NCBI GenBank assembly: GCA_041394725.1
Contig: JAWKHR010000011.1
Coordinates: 1-64,000, forward strand
Length of the DNA: 64,000 nt
From: JAWKHR01 sp041394725
Lineage (GTDB): Bacteria > Acidobacteriota > Vicinamibacteria > Vicinamibacterales > SCN-69-37
Direction of reading: 5' to 3'
Shown here: piece by piece, positions 31,243 to 39,949 of the stretch
Layout of the letters: each line of letters begins with the position of its first letter
Numbering within the stretch: position 1 is the first letter of the stretch
Program-made: the position numbers and the translations under genes
Notes under the pieces: model-generated
The model's input: only the letters and a program-made list of their open reading frames with translations
Databases searched by the model: none
Told to the model about the DNA's origin: nothing

Positions 31243-32916
31243 CTACCGGCCGGCCCCGACGCGCATCTCGACTTCCGCCCGGGCGCCCGGCGCGACCGCG
31301 ACCCGCACCGCGCCTGCCGCCCAGTCCGCCCATTGCTCGACGCCGTACCAGGCGTCGCGCTGCAGGCCCGGTACTACCGCCACGAGGTAGTCGCCGGCGA
31401 GGCCGACCGTCAGCGTGAAGCGGCCGTGACCGTCGGTCTGCGTGACCTGCACGGCCAGCTCGTCGAGCCGGCCGAGGCCGGAGGATCCGCGCCAGGGTTC
31501 GGGGTCGGCCGGAAAGACGACCACGTCGCGATCCGCCGCCGGCTCGCCGTCGGCGCCGCGCACGACACCCGTGATGCGGCTCGTCTCGTCGGCCAGCGTC
31601 AGCACGACACCCGACGGCGCATCGCCCGCGACGACCTCGAATGGAAACTGCAGCGCGCGTCCACGCGCGTCGTGCGCCTCCGCGCTGATCCAGCCCGGCG
31701 CGCCGAAGCCCGACAGCCGGTAGCGCCCGGCCGGCACGCCGAGCACGCGGAACGTGCCATCGTCGCGCACGAGGATCCGCTCGCGCGACGTCCCGAGCAG
31801 GCGGCCCGTGGCCTCGTCGGCCGGATCCATCGAGATTCTCGCCTTGCCGAGCACCGGCCGCGGCCGGCCCGCGACGGACAGCACCTCGATGCGCCCGTCG
31901 AACGACACGCCCTGCTCGAGGTGGATCGCGACCTCGACGGGCTCGCCGTCCACCATCACGTCCACCTGCCCCCACGACCCGGCGGGCGCGTCCTCCGCGC
32001 CCTCCGGCACGTCGGCGCCCTTGTAGGCGACGACGTCGTAGACGCCCGGCGGCATTGCGTCGAAAGTGAATCGGCCATCGGCACCGGCCGTCTGCGACCT
32101 GCCGCCGCTCAGCCCGGCTCCGCTGATGCGCACGAGCGCCGACACCGGCGTGCCGCCGGCACTCGAGACACGCCCGCGAACGACGGTCGTCGTCATCGGC
32201 CGCGCACGGACGTCCACGCCCGTCCGCTCGCCGCCGGCGCCGATCCTGATCGGCTCGGCCCGCTCGGGTCGATCGGCGCTCGGGTAGTAGGTCCAGGCGT
32301 TGCCCGCCGGATCGATCGACGCGCGCACCAGGTAGTCGCCGGGTGGAACGCCCGTGATCTCGAAGCGCCCGTCCGCGCCGCTCGTCGTCGGCGGCACGAT
32401 CGTCCGGCCGAACATGGGGCCGTCGAGGCGCTGCAGCCGCACGAAGGCCTTCGGCGCCGGCCGTCCCGCCTCGTCGGCAATCGTCCCGGTGATCCGACCC
32501 GCACGCGTCATCGTGAGGTGCAGGTCCCGTGCCGCCCCGCCTTCATCGAGCACGACGCGCCGGCGCCCGACGCCCCACGCGGCCTCGCCGTAGTAGGTCT
32601 CGAGATGGTCGTGCTTCGAGGCCCGCAGGTAGAACTCGCCGGCCGGCAGTTCACGCATGGTGAACGTGCCGTCGGCGCCGGTCGCCGCGCGCCAGCCGAA
32701 CGACCGGTCGCTGAGCATCTGCAGGCGCACCTCGGCGCCGGACATCGGCCGCCCGTCCGCGTCGGACACCAGGCCCGCGACCGTCGCGGTGCCGGTGGGC
32801 CGTTCCCCGCGTGCCGGCCGCCCGCCGTCCCTGAGCCAGAACAGCGCCTTCACGCCGATCGCGGCCGTAATCGCCACCACGATGAGCAGGCGGAGCGGGT
32901 TGATGCGGGTTTCCAT
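31243..32916 (-). CDS. C2: membrane-anchored CarboxypepD_reg repeat protein
   Basis: A 557-residue paralogue of C1 with the same N-terminal anchor (NPLRLLIVVAITAAIGVKALF). Sandwich units start at about 46 (TVAGLVSDADGRPMSGAEV), 138 (RITGTIADEAGRPAPKAFV), 248 (VVRGRVSSAGGTPVSALV) and 450 (ITGVVRGADGEPAADRDVVV). The recurrent DGRFEITGVPPGDYLVRAS-type strands close each unit, and WTYYPSADRPERAEPI matches the pattern Y(Y/F)P seen in all C proteins. It has the C-terminal module VVFPADPEPW ... GDYLVAVVP ... AVRVAVAPGA. Role unknown; probably part of an envelope assembly with the ADOP permease encoded upstream. It is 33 bp before C1. Confidence 0.86.
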   Translation of the reverse strand: METRINPLRLLIVVAITAAIGVKALFWLRDGGRPARGERPTGTATVAGLVSDADGRPMSGAEVRLQMLSDRSFGWRAATGADGTFTMRELPAGEFYLRASKHDHLETYYGEAAWGVGRRRVVLDEGGAARDLHLTMTRAGRITGTIADEAGRPAPKAFVRLQRLDGPMFGRTIVPPTTSGADGRFEITGVPPGDYLVRASIDPAGNAWTYYPSADRPERAEPIRIGAGGERTGVDVRARPMTTTVVRGRVSSAGGTPVSALVRISGAGLSGGRSQTAGADGRFTFDAMPPGVYDVVAYKGADVPEGAEDAPAGSWGQVDVMVDGEPVEVAIHLEQGVSFDGRIEVLSVAGRPRPVLGKARISMDPADEATGRLLGTSRERILVRDDGTFRVLGVPAGRYRLSGFGAPGWISAEAHDARGRALQFPFEVVAGDAPSGVVLTLADETSRITGVVRGADGEPAADRDVVVFPADPEPWRGSSGLGRLDELAVQVTQTDGHGRFTLTVGLAGDYLVAVVPGLQRDAWYGVEQWADWAAGAVRVAVAPGARAEVEMRVGAGR

Positions 32917-32931
32917 GGCGCGCCTCGTACC

Positions 32932-34782
32932 CTATCGGCCCGTCGGGCCCGGAGGTTGACCACCGCCGCCGATCCTCACGTCCTGCACCGTGGTCCGGCC
33001 TTCCACGAGCGTGACGCGGACCGCGCCGGGTTCGAGTTGCGCGAGCAGGTCCTCGGAGATCGGATCCGACGGGTCGAAGCTCGCGGCGAGCGCCAGCAGG
33101 TACTCGCCCTGCGGCAGCGTGGCGATCGAGAATCGTCCCTGCGTGTCCGGTCGCACCGCCTTCACCCGCCGGGCGCGCGGTCGCCACGCGCGCCGGTCCG
33201 CGGGAAAGACGACGACCGTGTACGAGAACGCGGGACGCCCGGTGGCGTCCACGATCGTCCCTTCGATGGGCGAGTCGCGATCGGTCCAGGTGACGACCAC
33301 CTCGGACAGCGGCCGGCCCGGTTCGACGTCGAGCGGCACGTCGGCGACGTCGACGTCGCCGGCCATGGCCGATCGCAGCCGCCAGCCCTCGGGAATCCTG
33401 TTCGCGCCCAGCGTGTAGGAGCCCGGCGGCACGCCGGTACGGGTCAGCCGGCCGTCGGCGTCGAACGCGAGCACGAGCGATCCGAGGCCCTGGATGTAGC
33501 CGAGAAACGGCCCGTCCACCGGCGAGAGGAACAACAACAGGCGCCGCGGGTCCGGCGCCGCGCGGTCGCCGTCGAAGACCAGGCGCGCGTGCAGCGTCAC
33601 GCCCGCGACTTCGTTGAGCGCGGGCGAGAAGTCCGCGACCGGGTTGTCCGGATCGACGTAGACCTCGGCGATGGCGAGCATCGGCGGCGCCGGCTCCGCA
33701 CGGCCGGGGATGCGCGGCTCGGCACGCGTGCTCGTGATCAGCCGGTACGCGCCGGCCGGCACGCCGACGAACCGGTAGCGGCCGTCGGCCGTCGTCGCCC
33801 CGTAGCGGCTGGCGGTGCGCTCCCCGTCGGCCAGCAGGACCACGCGCCCATTGGCGACGGGCCCGCCCGAGGCCATCACCAGGCGGCCCTCGAGCGTCGT
33901 CGTCGGCACGGCCTGCAGGCGCACGTCCACGCCCGTGCGCGTGGCGCCCGGATCCACGTGCACGCGCGTGGCGCGCTCGATGGCCGGCGTATCCCCGAAG
34001 AACATGGGCACGTAGGTGAGCGAGCGCGACGTCGCCGGCGTGATCTCGGGCAGCGGTGCGTTCGGATCGGCGATGGCCTGCCGGGCCGCCGCGAGCGTCT
34101 CGGCGTCGGGCACGGCCAGGTCCTCGGCGCCGCCCATGCGCGCGGCGCGAACGACGTAGTCGCCCGGCGCCAGGTCCTCGATTCGATAGCGACCCTGGCG
34201 GTTCGCCTGCGTCGTCGTCGCGCGGAACGGATCGCTGGCGATCGGTTCGTTCCGGTCTTCCCACCGGGCGACGGCGACGACGGCCGGGGTCGGCTGCCCG
34301 CGTTCGTCGAGGATCGTGCCGGCGATCGACGACACGCGCGTCATGACCAGCGGTGCGTCCAGCTGCTGGCCGTCGTCGAGGCGGATGACGACGCCGGTCG
34401 CCCCAGGCCGGACCGCGCCGAATGCCGCGTCGGTGAAGCCGGGCCGTTTCGCCGTCGCGGTGTAGAGGCCCGGCGCCAGCCCGTCGAACGCGAAACGGCC
34501 GGATCCGTCCGCGTCGGCCACGCGCAGCGTCGAGTCGTCCTGGCGCGAGAGCACGATGCGCGTCCCGGGCAACGGCACGCCGCCGGCGTCGGTGACCTGG
34601 CCCGTGATTCGCGCGGTGCCCGCGGTCGCGGCCGCCGCGGGGGATCGCGGATCGCGCTGGCCGTCATGCGGCCGGGCCTCTGGCGTATCGGGTGTCTGCG
34701 CCTGGCGAGGCAGGGCCGCCGGCGCCGGCCGCGGCGACATCGTGCCGACCAAGGCGAGCAGCATCGCGAGCCTGCGGATCAT
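32932..34782 (-). CDS. C3: secreted CarboxypepD_reg repeat protein
   Basis: A 616-residue protein with a cleavable signal peptide (MIRRLAMLLALVGTMSPRPA), a Pro/Ala-rich linker to about 55, and sandwich units near 58 (RITGQVTDAGGVPLPGTRIV), 152 (SIAGTILDERGQPTPAVVAV), 285 (TLEGRLVMASGGPVANGRVV) and 505 (PIEGTIVDATGRPAFSYTVV). FFGDTPAIERATRVHVDPGATRTGVDV is the form of the conserved YFPGT segment here. The C-terminal module is complete: VVFPADRRAWRPRARRVKAV, GRFSIATLPQGEYLLALA, then LLAQLEPGAVRVTLVEGRTTVQDVRI. It starts 43 bp after C4 and ends 15 bp before C2, so it is in the same operon. No enzymatic site is visible. Confidence 0.87.
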   Translation of the reverse strand: MIRRLAMLLALVGTMSPRPAPAALPRQAQTPDTPEARPHDGQRDPRSPAAAATAGTARITGQVTDAGGVPLPGTRIVLSRQDDSTLRVADADGSGRFAFDGLAPGLYTATAKRPGFTDAAFGAVRPGATGVVIRLDDGQQLDAPLVMTRVSSIAGTILDERGQPTPAVVAVARWEDRNEPIASDPFRATTTQANRQGRYRIEDLAPGDYVVRAARMGGAEDLAVPDAETLAAARQAIADPNAPLPEITPATSRSLTYVPMFFGDTPAIERATRVHVDPGATRTGVDVRLQAVPTTTLEGRLVMASGGPVANGRVVLLADGERTASRYGATTADGRYRFVGVPAGAYRLITSTRAEPRIPGRAEPAPPMLAIAEVYVDPDNPVADFSPALNEVAGVTLHARLVFDGDRAAPDPRRLLLFLSPVDGPFLGYIQGLGSLVLAFDADGRLTRTGVPPGSYTLGANRIPEGWRLRSAMAGDVDVADVPLDVEPGRPLSEVVVTWTDRDSPIEGTIVDATGRPAFSYTVVVFPADRRAWRPRARRVKAVRPDTQGRFSIATLPQGEYLLALAASFDPSDPISEDLLAQLEPGAVRVTLVEGRTTVQDVRIGGGGQPPGPTGR

Positions 34783-34825
34783 CCTGCCGGCCTCGTCGGA
34801 TGCGCTCGGTCCGTCACGGTCGCCG

Positions 34826-36740
34826 TCATCGGATCGTCGGGTTCAGCGTGAGTGCCCGCGTCACGGGCTGGCCGGCGGCGACGTGCACGCGGACACCCGC
34901 TCCGGACAGGCGCTGCAGCAAATCGCGCGACGGCCACTCGGCCATCGCTGCGTCGTCGATCGCGACGAGGACGTAGTCGCCGTCGGGCAGCGCCGTGAAC
35001 TCGTACTGGCCCGTCAACGTCCGCGCGCTCCGGAAGCGCAGGCCGTCGGATGCGACGTAGGACCACGCCGACGTGTCGGCGGGGAAGAGCGCCACCGTCG
35101 CATCGGTTGCCGGCTGGCCCGGGCCGGCGAGGATCGTGCCGCCGACGGTGCCCAGGCGGTCGCTCATGACGACGACGAGGCCATCGACGTCCGAGCCGTC
35201 GATCTCGAGCGGTTCGCCCGCGATGTCGCGGCCGTTCAGCGTCGCCTGGCTCACGCGCCACCCGACGGCCGACGCCGAGACCGTGAATCCGTGCCGGCCC
35301 GCCGGCACGCCCGTGATCTCGAACCGGCCGCTGGCATCCGCCGTGATCACCGAACTGGTGCCGAGGCGCACGCGGAAGCCCGGCGGCGGCCCGCCCGCCA
35401 GGGTCGCGGGATCCGCGCGGACCTGGCCGCGTATGGTGGCGCCGGGTCGCAGCGTGATGGTCAGGCCGCCGATGTCGCGCGCCCCGACCGAGAGCGGTTG
35501 CCGCCACCACAGTCCCTGCTTGCCCCAGCCGTTGCTCGGGCCGCTCACCACCTGCGGCAGGCCGTCCGCCGACACGCTCACGGAGACGGGGCGCGACGGC
35601 TCGACCGCGTCGAGGACGTAGTCGCCGCTCGGGACGGCGAGAAACGTGAACACGCCGCCGGCGTCGCTCATCGCGGTCGCCACGCTGAAGAGGACGTTCG
35701 CCGGATCCGACGGGTCCACGCCGGACGGATACAGGTTCAGGGTGGCGCCGGACACCGGGCCGCCCGGGCCCACGACGACGCCGTCGACGCGGACGCGCGG
35801 CCGTTCGACCATCACGATGTCGAGGCCGCCCGACGTCTCGCCCGCCGCGAGCTGCCAGCAGGTGTGCGGCCTGCGCGGTGGAGGCGCCGCCGAAGTAGGT
35901 CGTGACGAACATCGACGTCGACGCCGCGCCCGGCAGGGTCGCGCGCTGCGGGCCGGCCGTGGCCATGAACAGCCGGCCGGTGTCGTCGAGCGTCACGCTG
36001 CCGCTCGGCTGGTCGATGGCCGAGGCGCGCAGCGTCGCGAGCCGCGCCGCGGCCGTCGGCATCGGCGCGGTCGTCGATCGACACGGCACGCCGATCAGGT
36101 AGCGGCCGGGCGGGAGGCCGGTGACTTCCCACTCGCCCTGCGTGTCGGTCATCGTCGCGCCCGCGTAGTCGAACGTGCCATCGGGCAGCGCGCGCATCAC
36201 CTCGACGAGCGCGCCCAGGATCGGCTGGCCCGCGGCGTCGATCACGCGGCCCTGCGCGGTGGCCCACGGCCAGATCGGGATCGTGACGTCACCGCGGCGA
36301 TCGCCGTCCGAGACGACCAGCGGCGCCGGATCGCCGCCCGGCCGCTTCCGGCCCGACGCGCCGTCGAGGTAGCCGGGCGCGCTCGCGGTGAGCCGATAGC
36401 TGCCCGCGGCGAGCCGCGTGAACAGGAACGTGCCGTCGGCTCCGGTGAGCGTCGGCCGCTGTCCGGTCGCCGGGGTGATGCGGACGATGGCGCGGGGCAC
36501 CGGCTGTCCGGTGGTCGCGTCGACGACGCGGCCGAGGACGAGGCCACTCGCGGGCGTGGACGCGGCGGCGCGCGCGGCGGACGACTGCACGGCAGGCCAC
36601 GAGGCGCGGGGCGACGGTGCAGCGGGGGCCGGCGCGGGCGGGGGCGATTCCGGGAGCGCCCGGGCTCGCGCCACCGTCGGCCCCGCGGAGACCGCAGGCA
36701 GCAGCGTCACGATCGTCGTCGCCAGGATCGTGCGGATCAT
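34826..36740 (-). pseudogene. C4: CarboxypepD_reg repeat protein broken by one frameshift
   Basis: The first 300 codons (signal peptide MIRTILATTIVTLLPAVSAG, a sandwich unit at LVLGRVVDATTGQPVPRAIV and another at AQGRVIDAAGQPILGALVEV) lead into FVTTYFGGASTAQAAHLLAA. The frame then fails near 35845-35850 (minus strand ...GCTCGCGGCGGGCGAGACG...). The continuation AGETSGGLDIVMVERPRVRV is in the next frame and runs to the stop at 34826 with the usual C-terminal module (ALFPADTSAWSYVASDG, DYVLVAIDD, RDLLQRLSGAGVRVHVAAGQ). One inserted base, or two lost, explains it. It may be real decay or a sequencing error in a GC run. The C-terminal part alone could be expressed from GTG/ATG codons at 35815/35812. 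An intact gene would encode about 637 residues. Confidence 0.8.
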
Positions 36741-36795
36741 CGGCCCCGTCCGGATCTTCCCACGGGAACCGTCGGGTTCACAGGCCGGCGCACGC

Positions 36796-36848
36796 CCGTT
36801 TGGACACCGCGCACGGTGGTTTGGCCGCTGGTCCGGCCGGCAACCCGC
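36796..36848 (-). promoter_or_regulatory. two-part element upstream of C4
   Basis: Read on the minus strand, GCGGGTTGC (36840-36848) is followed after 29 bases by CGCGGTGTCCAAACGG (36795-36810). Both blocks occur, with a 22-base gap, upstream of C6. Here the first block overlaps the ADOP stop codon and the second lies 55 bp before the C4 start. It could be a promoter or an operator for a regulator shared by the two loci. Confidence 0.45.
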
Positions 36849-39511
36849 TACTGTCGAAGCGTGATCGCCGGATCGATCCGGCTCGCGCGCCCCGCCGGCC
36901 ACCAGGTGGCGAGGACGGCGGCCGCCACGACGAGGCCCACGGCCATCGCCGCGCTGGACGGATCGCGGGGCGTCACGCGAAAGAGCAGCACGTCCACCGC
37001 GGGCAGCGCGAACCACGCCACCGCCAGGCCGACCCCCGCGCCCGCCAGCACCGGCCGCATGCCGCCGCCGACGATCGTCCGCCGCACGCGAGCGGCGGTC
37101 GCGCCGAGAGCCACGCGGACGCCGATCTCCCGGCGGCGGGCGGCCACTGACATCGCCACCGCGCCGTAGACGCCGCTGAGCGCGAGGGCCAGGCCGAGGC
37201 CCGCGAGTCCGGTGAGGAGTACAGCGACGAACCGGTGCTGGGCGGTCTGGCGTCGCCGCGTTTCCGGGCCGGTCTCGGGCGCCAGCACCGGTACCGCGCG
37301 ATCGATGGCCGCGAGCCGTGACCGCGCGTCGCGCGCGAGCGCGGCCGGGTCACCGCTCGTGCGAACGATGTAGCGCTCGAACGTGCCGGTACGCGGCGCC
37401 GGTGGCTCCGGCCAGTAGATCACCGGACGCGGCGCCTCGTCGGTGATGCCGAACGCGGCCGTATCGGCGACGACGCCGACGATCCGAAACGCCGACCGGT
37501 CGTCCGGCCCGTGAATCACGCGCCCGATCACGTCGCCCTGGCGGCTCCGGGCGAAGTGCTCGTTGACCACGGCGACCGCGCGACCGTCCGCCTCGTCGAA
37601 ACCCCGCCCGGCCACGATGGTCATCCCGAGCACGTCGAAGTAGTTCCGCGGCACGCTCGCCGAGCCGGTCCACTGACTGTCGTCGCCTTCGGGCGCGGCC
37701 TCGCCGTCGAGGTAGGGCAACCCGGCCTGAATCGACGTGTTCATCAGCGGCGTGCCGGACGTGGTGATGCCCGTGACGGCGGGGAGAGACCGCAGTGTCG
37801 CCTCGACCTGGGCGAAGTACGCCGCGCGAGCCGCCGGCGTCGGGAAGCGTGAGGCCGGTGCCACGACGGGAACTTCGACGAGCTGCTCGATCGTCATTCC
37901 GGTGTCCACCGACATCAGGTTGGCGACGCTGCGGGCGAGCACCGTGGCGCCCGAGACCAGCAGCACCGCGAGCGCCGCCTGCACCGCGACGAGCAGGCTC
38001 GTGGTGCGGGAACGCGCGGGCGTCGCCCGTCCGGGCGCGGCGCCGGTGAGCGCGCCGTCGAGCTCGGCGCGGTGCACGCGAAGCAGCGGCGCCAGGGCGC
38101 ACGCCAGCGCCGCCGCGCCACCGGCGAGGCTCATGAAGGCGAAGGCCCGGCCCTCGAGCCCGGCCCCGGCGACCGGCAGGAACAACCGCGGTTCGAACCG
38201 TCCGATGAGCCGCTCGAGACCTGCCATCACCTCCAGTCCGCCCGCGGCGCCGCCGGCGGCACACAGCAGGCCCTCCACGGCGAACAGCCGCAGGAGCACC
38301 GCGCGCGATCCGCCGAGCGCCCGGCGGACCGCCAGTTCCGGGACGCGCATGGAGGTTCGCGCGAGCAGCAGGTGCCCGGCGTTGGCGACGGCGACGACCA
38401 GCAGAACGAGGCCGCCGGCGAACACGAGCCACACGCCGCGGACGAACGGCTGGCCCAGGGCGGCCACGCCCGGGGCGAATGCCGTCACGACCGGGTCATC
38501 CGCGGCGCGGCTGCCGGCGGGCGTCAGGGCTCGCAGCTCGGCCACCGCCGTGTCCGGCGAGACGCCCGCGGTCCGGCGGGCGATCACCTGCGCCAGTTGT
38601 CCCGGACGGATCTCGGTGCCGCGCGGGAGGACCGTGACGAGATCGGGAACCGACGACATCGTGATGCGCGCCCCGCCAGGCCAGATGCCGACGACGGTGA
38701 ACGGCCGGCCGCCGAGCGTCAGCACGCGGCCGACGAGCGACGGATCCGCGCCGAAGCGGGACCGCCAGGCCCGTTCCGTGACCATCACGACGTCCGGCGC
38801 GCCGGGCGCCGCGTCACCGGGCTGGAGCAGCCGGCCGCGCAGCGGCGCGACCGCCAGGAGTCCCGGCAGGCCGCCGGACACGGCGACCGTTGCCAGTCGC
38901 TCCGCGCCTTCCGCGCGGTCGAGGACCGCCGATCCCTCGCGGAAGACCTCGATTCGATCGAACCCTTGCGCCTGTGCCCGCCAGCGATCCACGAGGTCCT
39001 GGTCGGGGGTGAACCAGAATCCGCGCGCGGTGTCGAGCATGGACAGGAAGACGAGCCGATCGCCTCCGGCGAACGGCAGCGGCCGGATCACGACGCGATC
39101 CAGCGCGTCGAAGGCGGCCGCGCTCGCCCCGAGTCCGATGGCGAGCGTGACGATGATGAGCGCGACGGCCCCGGGCTGGCGCCGGAACCCGCGAACGGCG
39201 AGCCGGATGTCGCGACCGCCGCCGGCGAACCAGGTGCCGAACCGCGCGACGAGTGACGTGCGGGGCGTCCGGCCGGCGTCAGCCGGGCGCCTCCACGCGA
39301 TCCGCAGGCCGGTGAGGGTGTCGGTGGCCAGGAGCCGGCTGGTGACGATGGTCGCACGGAGCGCGCCGGTGCGGCCGGCCTCGCGTCGCCACCAGTGTTC
39401 GGCGACGTCGGCGAATGTCTCGCCGTGCGCGCGGCGGAAGCCCGCGGGATAGGCGAGCGCGGCGCATCGGGCCAGCGCCCGGACGAGGCGGAGGCCGGCT
39501 CGCCGGTTCAC
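36848..39511 (-). CDS. ADOP permease (acidobacterial duplicated orphan permease)
   Basis: An 887-residue ADOP protein (TIGR03434 type). It has an N-terminal cytosolic region of about 90 residues containing AYPAGFRRAHGETFADVAEHW, the ADOP-specific extension. A TM at about 115-140 (VALIIVTLAIGLGASAAAFD) follows, then a periplasmic MacB_PCD domain, a TM block (LVFAGGLVLLVVAVANAGHL and two more), a second MacB_PCD domain (MTIEQLVEVPV ... VPRNYFDVLGMTIVAGRGF) and three last TMs ending DPAITLRQ. No ABC ATPase is encoded nearby. It overlaps padR by 4 bp. Its likely job is envelope transport or mechanotransmission, working with the C proteins downstream; that link is inferred from co-location only. 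Confidence 0.93.
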   Translation of the reverse strand: MNRRAGLRLVRALARCAALAYPAGFRRAHGETFADVAEHWWRREAGRTGALRATIVTSRLLATDTLTGLRIAWRRPADAGRTPRTSLVARFGTWFAGGGRDIRLAVRGFRRQPGAVALIIVTLAIGLGASAAAFDALDRVVIRPLPFAGGDRLVFLSMLDTARGFWFTPDQDLVDRWRAQAQGFDRIEVFREGSAVLDRAEGAERLATVAVSGGLPGLLAVAPLRGRLLQPGDAAPGAPDVVMVTERAWRSRFGADPSLVGRVLTLGGRPFTVVGIWPGGARITMSSVPDLVTVLPRGTEIRPGQLAQVIARRTAGVSPDTAVAELRALTPAGSRAADDPVVTAFAPGVAALGQPFVRGVWLVFAGGLVLLVVAVANAGHLLLARTSMRVPELAVRRALGGSRAVLLRLFAVEGLLCAAGGAAGGLEVMAGLERLIGRFEPRLFLPVAGAGLEGRAFAFMSLAGGAAALACALAPLLRVHRAELDGALTGAAPGRATPARSRTTSLLVAVQAALAVLLVSGATVLARSVANLMSVDTGMTIEQLVEVPVVAPASRFPTPAARAAYFAQVEATLRSLPAVTGITTSGTPLMNTSIQAGLPYLDGEAAPEGDDSQWTGSASVPRNYFDVLGMTIVAGRGFDEADGRAVAVVNEHFARSRQGDVIGRVIHGPDDRSAFRIVGVVADTAAFGITDEAPRPVIYWPEPPAPRTGTFERYIVRTSGDPAALARDARSRLAAIDRAVPVLAPETGPETRRRQTAQHRFVAVLLTGLAGLGLALALSGVYGAVAMSVAARRREIGVRVALGATAARVRRTIVGGGMRPVLAGAGVGLAVAWFALPAVDVLLFRVTPRDPSSAAMAVGLVVAAAVLATWWPAGRASRIDPAITLRQ

Positions 39512-39846
39512 TGGTCCTCCAGGATCCGGCGATCGACGGCGGCCTGCACGAGCGAGCGCAGGCGGACGGCTTCCTGCCGAACCTCGCGCTGCGCCTTCGG
39601 CGTCAGCCGGTAGTAGCGGCGCCGCGGGTCGTCGTCGGCGGGGTCCGGCGCGGCGGTCTCGCGGATGAGGCCGTCGGCGACCAGCTTCTGGAGTGTGCCG
39701 TAGAGCGTGCCGGGACCGAGCCGCACCTCCCCGCCGGTGGCGTCGGCCACGCGGTCGATGATGGCCAGGCCGTGCGCCGGCTGATCAGCCAGCGCCAGCA
39801 GCACCAGGAAGGCCGATCGCGACAGCCCGTCGGTTCGTGCGCCCAT
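39508..39846 (-). CDS. PadR-family regulator (acidobacterial ADOP-linked type)
   Basis: A 112-residue PadR winged-helix protein: SRSAFLVLLALADQPAHGLAI, the recognition region VRLGPGTLYGTLQKLVADGLI, the wing RRRYYRLTPKAQREV, and a C-terminal dimer helix (AVRLRSLVQAAVDRRILEDQ). In this TIGR03433 group the gene nearly always precedes an ADOP gene, as here, where stop and GTG start overlap. PadR proteins usually repress their own operon and respond to a small ligand or stress; the ligand is unknown. The ATG has GGAGGG upstream, and an inverted repeat lies about 50 bp before the start. Confidence 0.93.
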   Translation of the reverse strand: MGARTDGLSRSAFLVLLALADQPAHGLAIIDRVADATGGEVRLGPGTLYGTLQKLVADGLIRETAAPDPADDDPRRRYYRLTPKAQREVRQEAVRLRSLVQAAVDRRILEDQ

Positions 39847-39890
39847 CGTGTGGTCCCTCCGTCCGTGCCGGGCAAAATATCGACTGTCAG

Positions 39891-39913
39891 TATATCTTGC
39901 ATGTCAAGACATG
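39891..39913 (-). promoter_or_regulatory. putative PadR operator in the padR-ADOP promoter
   Basis: TCTTGCATGTCAAGA (39895-39909) is a 5-base inverted repeat with a 5-base spacer, extended on both sides (ATATCTTG against CAAGACAT, one mismatch). It lies in an AT-rich island and overlaps TTGACA on the minus strand (39902-39907), a good -35 hexamer. The other padR gene has the related TCTTA-N7-TAAGA in front. Autoregulation is the natural reading. Confidence 0.55.
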
Positions 39914-39949
39914 TCGGCAGGATGCGCGGGCGCGCGGCGAGCCTGCCGG

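Noticed and set aside
30598..34851. A 1417-codon open frame on the plus strand opposite C1-C3
   Set aside because: It is the antisense shadow of three recognised CarboxypepD_reg genes; composition is typical of shadow frames and there is no start or ribosome site.
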